Below, one piece after another: positions 14,807-18,354 of a DNA stretch of 18,354 nt. How positions within the stretch are numbered: the first letter of the stretch is position 1; every line of letters begins with the position of its first letter. Both the position numbers and the translations under genes were made by a program. A model generated the notes under the pieces. That model saw only the letters and a list, made by a program, of their open reading frames with translations, did not search any database and was not told the DNA's origin. Origin of the DNA: Bacteroidales bacterium (GTDB lineage: Bacteria; Bacteroidota; Bacteroidia; Bacteroidales; Lentimicrobiaceae); NCBI GenBank assembly GCA_022837485.1, contig JALHHH010000038.1, forward strand, positions 1 through 18,354, read 5' to 3'.

Positions 14807-15670
14807 TTAAAACCAGCGCTTCGTTAGCCATTCGGATAATTTTATTCTTGTTTTTGGTTTGCCGTATATTTTCTCCAACTCTTCTCTTTGTGGAACAATC
14901 TCCGTTAATTGTCCCCAGCCATAGCCCTTAATTCTATTTCCGGGCTCGTATTCTTTATACACCTTAAGATTTCCTGTTATCTCAATTTCAACATTTTCTC
15001 TTTTGAAAAGGTATGCATCAAACCCTGCAATCTGAGGTTCTTCATCAAACAATTTATCTCCCAGAAAGTATTGATTTTTAGAGCTTAGTTTCTTAACATA
15101 AACATCGGATTTCTTAAAATCTTCCACGGCGGGTTTTTCTTTCTGATCTATAGTGGTAATGGCAATAAAATTAGTCCCACAGATAGTCTGTTGTTCATCC
15201 GTTAACACCAATGCACCGCCATAGTTACCATTTTTCATTATGTATGTTAAACAATCTCCTTTTTTAAAAATTGAAGTGTAAAGGGTTTTCTTCCTGTTTT
15301 TTTTTGCTGTTTTTCGCCCGGTCTGTAGTTTATCAAGAAATTTAATCAATACTTTTTCTCTCTTCTTTATATCGGAAGAAGATGCATTTGCTTCTTTCCA
15401 GTGTTGCAAATTCTCCCGAGATTCTATTATACTCTTTACTCTGATAAAAACCGATTCTTCCAGGGCTTTGCATTCCCATTGTGCAAGAGCAATTACAAAC
15501 CAAAACTCGCACGCATCGGGTGGATGATTGGCGATAGTTTCAAGATTTTCCCTGATGAGTATATCCGTAATTTCTTTAACACTTATCCCTTCGTTGTAGA
15601 GATTGAAAAAATCATCATAGACATCGGACGAAAAATCACCCGACAAAATTCCCGTTCCCCAGGTTCCCAT
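14807..15670 (-). CDS. DUF4259-like protein with a C-terminal extension
   Basis: A 287-residue protein. The N-terminus, MGTWGTGILSGDFSSDVYDD, is the classic DUF4259 opening, and the remainder of that domain runs to about residue 115 (ALAQWE at 61-66). A basic linker (KTAKKNRKK, 121-129) leads to a second beta-rich part beginning KKGDCLTYIMKNGNYGGALV (about 136-155), which resembles an SH3-like fold. There is no signal peptide or membrane segment. DUF4259 has no settled function; proteins of this kind often occur near toxins and nucleases. Here it is the first gene before the nuclease-like protein, so it could regulate or inhibit it. That is inference from position. Confidence 0.8.
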   Translation of the reverse strand: MGTWGTGILSGDFSSDVYDDFFNLYNEGISVKEITDILIRENLETIANHPPDACEFWFVIALAQWECKALEESVFIRVKSIIESRENLQHWKEANASSSDIKKREKVLIKFLDKLQTGRKTAKKNRKKTLYTSIFKKGDCLTYIMKNGNYGGALVLTDEQQTICGTNFIAITTIDQKEKPAVEDFKKSDVYVKKLSSKNQYFLGDKLFDEEPQIAGFDAYLFKRENVEIEITGNLKVYKEYEPGNRIKGYGWGQLTEIVPQREELEKIYGKPKTRIKLSEWLTKRWF

Positions 15671-15860
15671 ATTTTTTTTGTTTATTCGTTTTCCGGTTTT
15701 TGTTCAGCATTGGCAAGGGTTACATGTATAAAACATTGGGGATTGCGGCTTTGTCACTGTCCGCAGTAGCAAAAGCCGGTGCGGGGGAGCAAACTTGACA
15801 GAGACACTATACCTCCCGGAGTTTTATAAAGAAATGAGGTTTTGTAAACTTTAAAAATCT

Positions 15861-15904
15861 AAAAATAGAAAATCTTCCCCGATAAATCTCAGGGAAGATT
15901 TTTT
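15861..15904. terminator. Terminator, probably bidirectional, after the DUF6448 gene
   Basis: AATCTTCCC (15871-15879) and GGGAAGATT (15892-15900) form a perfect 9-bp stem with a 12-nt loop. On the plus strand it is followed by TTTT. On the minus strand it is followed by TTCTATTTTTAG. It lies 17 nt past the DUF6448 stop codon and should separate that gene from the operon starting at 15670. Confidence 0.8.
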
Positions 15905-15920
15905 GATGCCTATTTCAGAT

Positions 15921-16577
15921 TCAATGATTATGCGATGAATGACCTCCACTCTGTTCTGCGATGTCATGGATTGCTTCAATAGTATGAGTGTAATCAACAT
16001 AAGCCTCCACATATTCACGACCTTTTGCAGGAGAATCGTTTCTCACTTTGTCAAGTGCTACAACTTTCTCATATTTCTCCTTTATCAACTTATCGATGTG
16101 GGTATTTAATTTAACAAGTAAGTCTTCAACATTATTACTTTCCAAAGCCTGGTCGCTTAATTGAACAATCTTTTTTGTTGTTCCGGCAGGTTTTAACCCG
16201 GTAAAAGGCGCTCCTTCTGTTTCGCGGTGCAGCCTTACAAGGGTTTCAAAAAAATGCTTTTCCACAATCTCATATACTTCTTTGTCCCCGGTCTTTAAGG
16301 AATAGGTTTTATTAAATAGAGGGATAATTACTTTTTCCTGTTCCGGAGTAATCCATTTCAAAACTAAATTAACATTGTTTGTTTCAAGAGCTTTAACAGC
16401 ATCTTTAATTGTAGGACCATCAAAGGAATCGCAATGCGCAGATGCAGGGAGTGAACCAAGTATCATTAATGCGAATAATAAAACAATCGAGAAGATTGAT
16501 TTGTACCTTTTACGGTTTTGAAGTCTCTCCGGACTGGTTGTTGCCAAATTTGTTTCTTTTGTTCTCATCTTATTCAA
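15921..16577 (-). CDS. Exported DUF6448-type protein with an N-terminal His after processing
   Basis: A 218-residue protein. A basic N-terminus precedes a hydrophobic segment (about 27-44) and the signal-peptidase site LPASA, after which the mature chain begins His48-Cys49-Asp50 (AHCDSFDGP). A mainly helical domain follows: DAVKALETNNVNLVLKWI, FFETLVRLHRETEGAPFTGL, KPAGTTKKIVQL and YTHTIEAIHDIAE, then a His-rich tail, GGHSSHNH. This matches my memory of the DUF6448 family. The function is unknown. The free N-terminal His, the following Cys and the terminal histidines suggest metal binding at the periplasmic side. The AraC-type regulator upstream is 160 nt away and may control it. Confidence 0.8.
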   Translation of the reverse strand: MNKMRTKETNLATTSPERLQNRKRYKSIFSIVLLFALMILGSLPASAHCDSFDGPTIKDAVKALETNNVNLVLKWITPEQEKVIIPLFNKTYSLKTGDKEVYEIVEKHFFETLVRLHRETEGAPFTGLKPAGTTKKIVQLSDQALESNNVEDLLVKLNTHIDKLIKEKYEKVVALDKVRNDSPAKGREYVEAYVDYTHTIEAIHDIAEQSGGHSSHNH

Positions 16578-16610
16578 ATTTTAAGGGTTACTAATCGAAC
16601 TATGGTGAAA

Positions 16611-16618
16611 CAAAATTA
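16611..16618 (-). promoter_or_regulatory. Candidate -7 box for the DUF6448 gene
   Basis: TAATTTTG on the minus strand fits TAnnTTTG and lies 33 nt before the start codon. No TTG is present at the expected distance. Confidence 0.3.
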
Positions 16619-16737
16619 CATTTGTGATTATCCCTGTGCGACCTACTTTGTAAGGTAGCACGCATTCACTTGAAAAATTAAGTCCTGTTGTATAATATAG
16701 GTCCATACGAGAAAACTTATTGCTCAGATAGAAAGGT

Positions 16738-17862
16738 TTATAATTGTTTTCGATATTCACTGGGGGTAAATCCGGTCATTTTTTTAAAAACCCTGTTAAA
16801 TGCCGATTTTGTATTAAAACCACTATCAAATGCAATTCCTAAAAGCGATAAATTCCGGTATTCAGGATTGTCAATCCTTGCTTTCACCTCTTCAATCCTG
16901 TACTGATTAATAAAATCAAAGAAATTGATCCCGAAATGTTCATTGATTACCCGTGAAAGATGATGCGAAGGAATATCCAGCCTATTGGCCAGCTCAGGAA
17001 GGGTAAGGTCGGCATCCAGATAAGGTTTTTCGGCAGCCATAAAATGTCTTATTTTACTCACATATTGCTCAATATCTTCATTTTTCAGGAGCATTCCGGC
17101 ATATTTGGTCTTCGGCTCAGTTACGTATTCGGTGTTCAGGTTGGGATATTGAATGAAGATTTCTTTTTGCTTCAAGCCATAATATCCAATTAATATTATA
17201 AATGCAGACAAGGAAAGCGTCAGCCCGTGGGTACAAAAAATCCATGAAAACATCTGGAAAACATGGTGTATAGTCGCAAAAATCATTAATACCGTCCATA
17301 TTAAACCAAAAGTATATACAAGCCTTCGCAACCAATCCAGGTTGACATTTTCGTAGGTAGAAAAATTGTTGAAAATATTAATATCTAGTTTTTTAAGAAG
17401 CAAGATTGAAATAATGAAATAAAAAGGTCCCGAAATCACAGTGAGCAACAAAAAAACATTCAATAACAGTGGAGCTCCGTGAGCACTTTCTGTATGGTCT
17501 AAGTTAATTTGCTCTGAAATTTCCGGGCTAAAAGAAGCAATAACAATATACAAGTTGAATAAGATAAAGGGAATAAAGTGCAGAAGTTTTTCTTTCCTGA
17601 ATCGGTCTTTATGGTCAATCAATGCCGATATGTAAAAAAACAGAAATGGCCCGTGAAGTAGGAGTAATGAAATAAAACTTACTGAAAGCAGATGAAAATC
17701 GGTAAAAAGTTCGTTGTAAAACAAACCATAAATACCCGTATATAGGCTTAAATAGAGTAGCCAACAGATAAGAATTTTATCGTGTAGTGCCTTTTTCTTC
17801 TGAAGTATTAAAAATGAAAAAAAAAGAGCATTGAATGCCGCTATCAAAAATATATATTTCAT
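16738..17862 (-). CDS. Membrane-embedded AraC-type transcriptional regulator
   Basis: A 374-residue protein. The N-terminal two thirds contain about seven hydrophobic segments (first MKYIFLIAAFNALFFSFLIL; the last near residue 215-232, before YYGLKQKEIF). The C-terminal AraC/XylS domain begins near residue 266 and carries both helix-turn-helices: LTLPELANRLDIPSHHLSRV and LSLLGIAFDSGFNTKSAFNR, with the closing FKKMTGFTPSEYRK. Membrane sensor plus AraC output is a common design in Bacteroidota. It is next to the DUF6448 gene on the same strand, which makes that gene the likely target. No promoter box was recognised upstream. The ligand is unknown. Confidence 0.85.
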   Translation of the reverse strand: MKYIFLIAAFNALFFSFLILQKKKALHDKILICWLLYLSLYTGIYGLFYNELFTDFHLLSVSFISLLLLHGPFLFFYISALIDHKDRFRKEKLLHFIPFILFNLYIVIASFSPEISEQINLDHTESAHGAPLLLNVFLLLTVISGPFYFIISILLLKKLDINIFNNFSTYENVNLDWLRRLVYTFGLIWTVLMIFATIHHVFQMFSWIFCTHGLTLSLSAFIILIGYYGLKQKEIFIQYPNLNTEYVTEPKTKYAGMLLKNEDIEQYVSKIRHFMAAEKPYLDADLTLPELANRLDIPSHHLSRVINEHFGINFFDFINQYRIEEVKARIDNPEYRNLSLLGIAFDSGFNTKSAFNRVFKKMTGFTPSEYRKQL

Positions 17863-18042
17863 AATAAGTCTATTATGTCAAAGATTTGCAGGATGTTTTA
17901 TGCATGAAATCAAAACGTCCGAGGCTAAGTACCAACGGGCACTTCTGAAATTATCCCATTCCGGCCGGCCGAATGTTTCATTAAAAATACAATCTTTCTC
18001 AATTCAACCATCCGCTCGTTGGTATTTAGCCTTTGTTAACGT
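17863..18042. other. Spacer left of the gene remnant
   Basis: No gene seen. An open plus-strand frame of 142 codons crosses it, but it overlaps the start of the AraC gene and its product looks random, except near the remnant described next. CGGCCGG-type GC clusters near 17964 are the only notable composition. Confidence 0.4.
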
Positions 18043-18190
18043 ATGTCTTCAGCTCAAGCTTACATATTCTTCCCGAAGCCCGAACAAAGTCAGGACCAGC
18101 TCAATAAAGAGATGCAAACCAAAGGAAGTGTACAGCAAAGGATATAATCCCAAAGAAAAGTTGTGCATTCAGGGATACGATTGTAATGTA
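18043..18190 (+). pseudogene. Decayed exported-protein gene (PxxGQS...QQTGYxP family)
   Basis: The plus strand encodes AQAYIFFPKPEQSQDQLNKE, opening at a Met with SSAQA like a signal cleavage site, and ends after 34 residues. One frame over, just past the stop, sequence continues as GYNPKEK. Together they match in order my memory of a domain with a pattern like PxxGQSxxQxxxDxxxCxxWAVQQTGYxP, found in small exported glycine-zipper-like proteins. Here VQQ occurs at the end of the first frame and GYNP at the start of the next. A frame change and the loss of the Cys and Trp positions mark it as a remnant. Read left to right, against all other genes. From 18191 to the end I see nothing. Confidence 0.4.
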
Positions 18191-18354
18191 AAATCACTGA
18201 ATTGTTTCATTATTTCAGGATTCTCACAATTCCCGGCTCCATTTCCCGATCCTTCGTAAACGGAATCTTACCTGTGGCGTAACGCACCGGTGCTGGCAAA
18301 GGACCGGAATTGTATATTAGCCGTGGTTATTTGTCACTTTTTTGACAGAAAAAG

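Noticed and set aside
17831..18259. A 142-codon plus-strand frame at the right end
   Set aside because: It begins inside the AraC-type regulator gene on the other strand, and most of its product is unlike protein. Only its last part overlaps the decayed gene described.

Overview
This window looks like accessory chromosome from a member of the Bacteroidota. The evidence is a very long secreted protein ending in a type IX secretion (T9SS) sorting domain, a TPR/AraC hybrid regulator, Bacteroidota-type promoters (TTG, spacer, TAnnTTTG), and several protein families I know mainly from this phylum. All thirteen complete genes and the one partial gene read on the minus strand. The only plus-strand coding signal is a decayed remnant at the right end. 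No rRNA, tRNA, CRISPR array, transposase or integrase is visible. I could not run any search, so family names come from reading the protein sequences.

Right to left, the direction of transcription: (1) 18354-15860 holds a decayed gene remnant, a membrane-bound AraC-type regulator, and a small secreted protein of the type called DUF6448, followed by a clear terminator. (2) 15670-12079 is a same-strand run: a DUF4259-like protein, a PD-(D/E)XK nuclease-like protein, a 61-residue protein with an internal duplication, and a GT1-type glycosyltransferase. (3) 11660-10710 is an HNH endonuclease gene with its own promoter, flanked by a perfect 9-base inverted pair and followed by a structured repeat-rich tail. 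(4) 10430-4915 is a TPR/AraC regulator next to a 1215-residue T9SS-exported adhesin-like protein with three InlB-type repeats, ending in a textbook terminator. (5) 4318-3296 holds two small membrane proteins. (6) 3200-1 holds a lipoprotein, a secreted protein of unknown function, a predicted outer-membrane barrel, and the first 20 codons of a further gene.

The most unusual feature is a dispersed non-coding module found three times (around 113-320, 2995-3197 and 11611-11660), each time just upstream of a minus-strand accessory gene. All copies share an identical promoter geometry: TTG, 18 nt, TAAGTTTG, then 15 nt of related leader. Sequence similarity then stops abruptly. In two copies the first base after the boundary begins GTTA, and in one of these the complementary motif lies across the stop codon of the following gene. 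The two longer copies also carry an upstream T-run, preceded by a strong hairpin in one of them, and a second hairpin whose stem is kept although its sequence differs. This suggests an insulated promoter with a gene-insertion point behind it, an integron-like cassette layout without a visible integrase.

The long intergenic spaces are GC-rich and full of short inverted repeats. Most of them contain no convincing gene.
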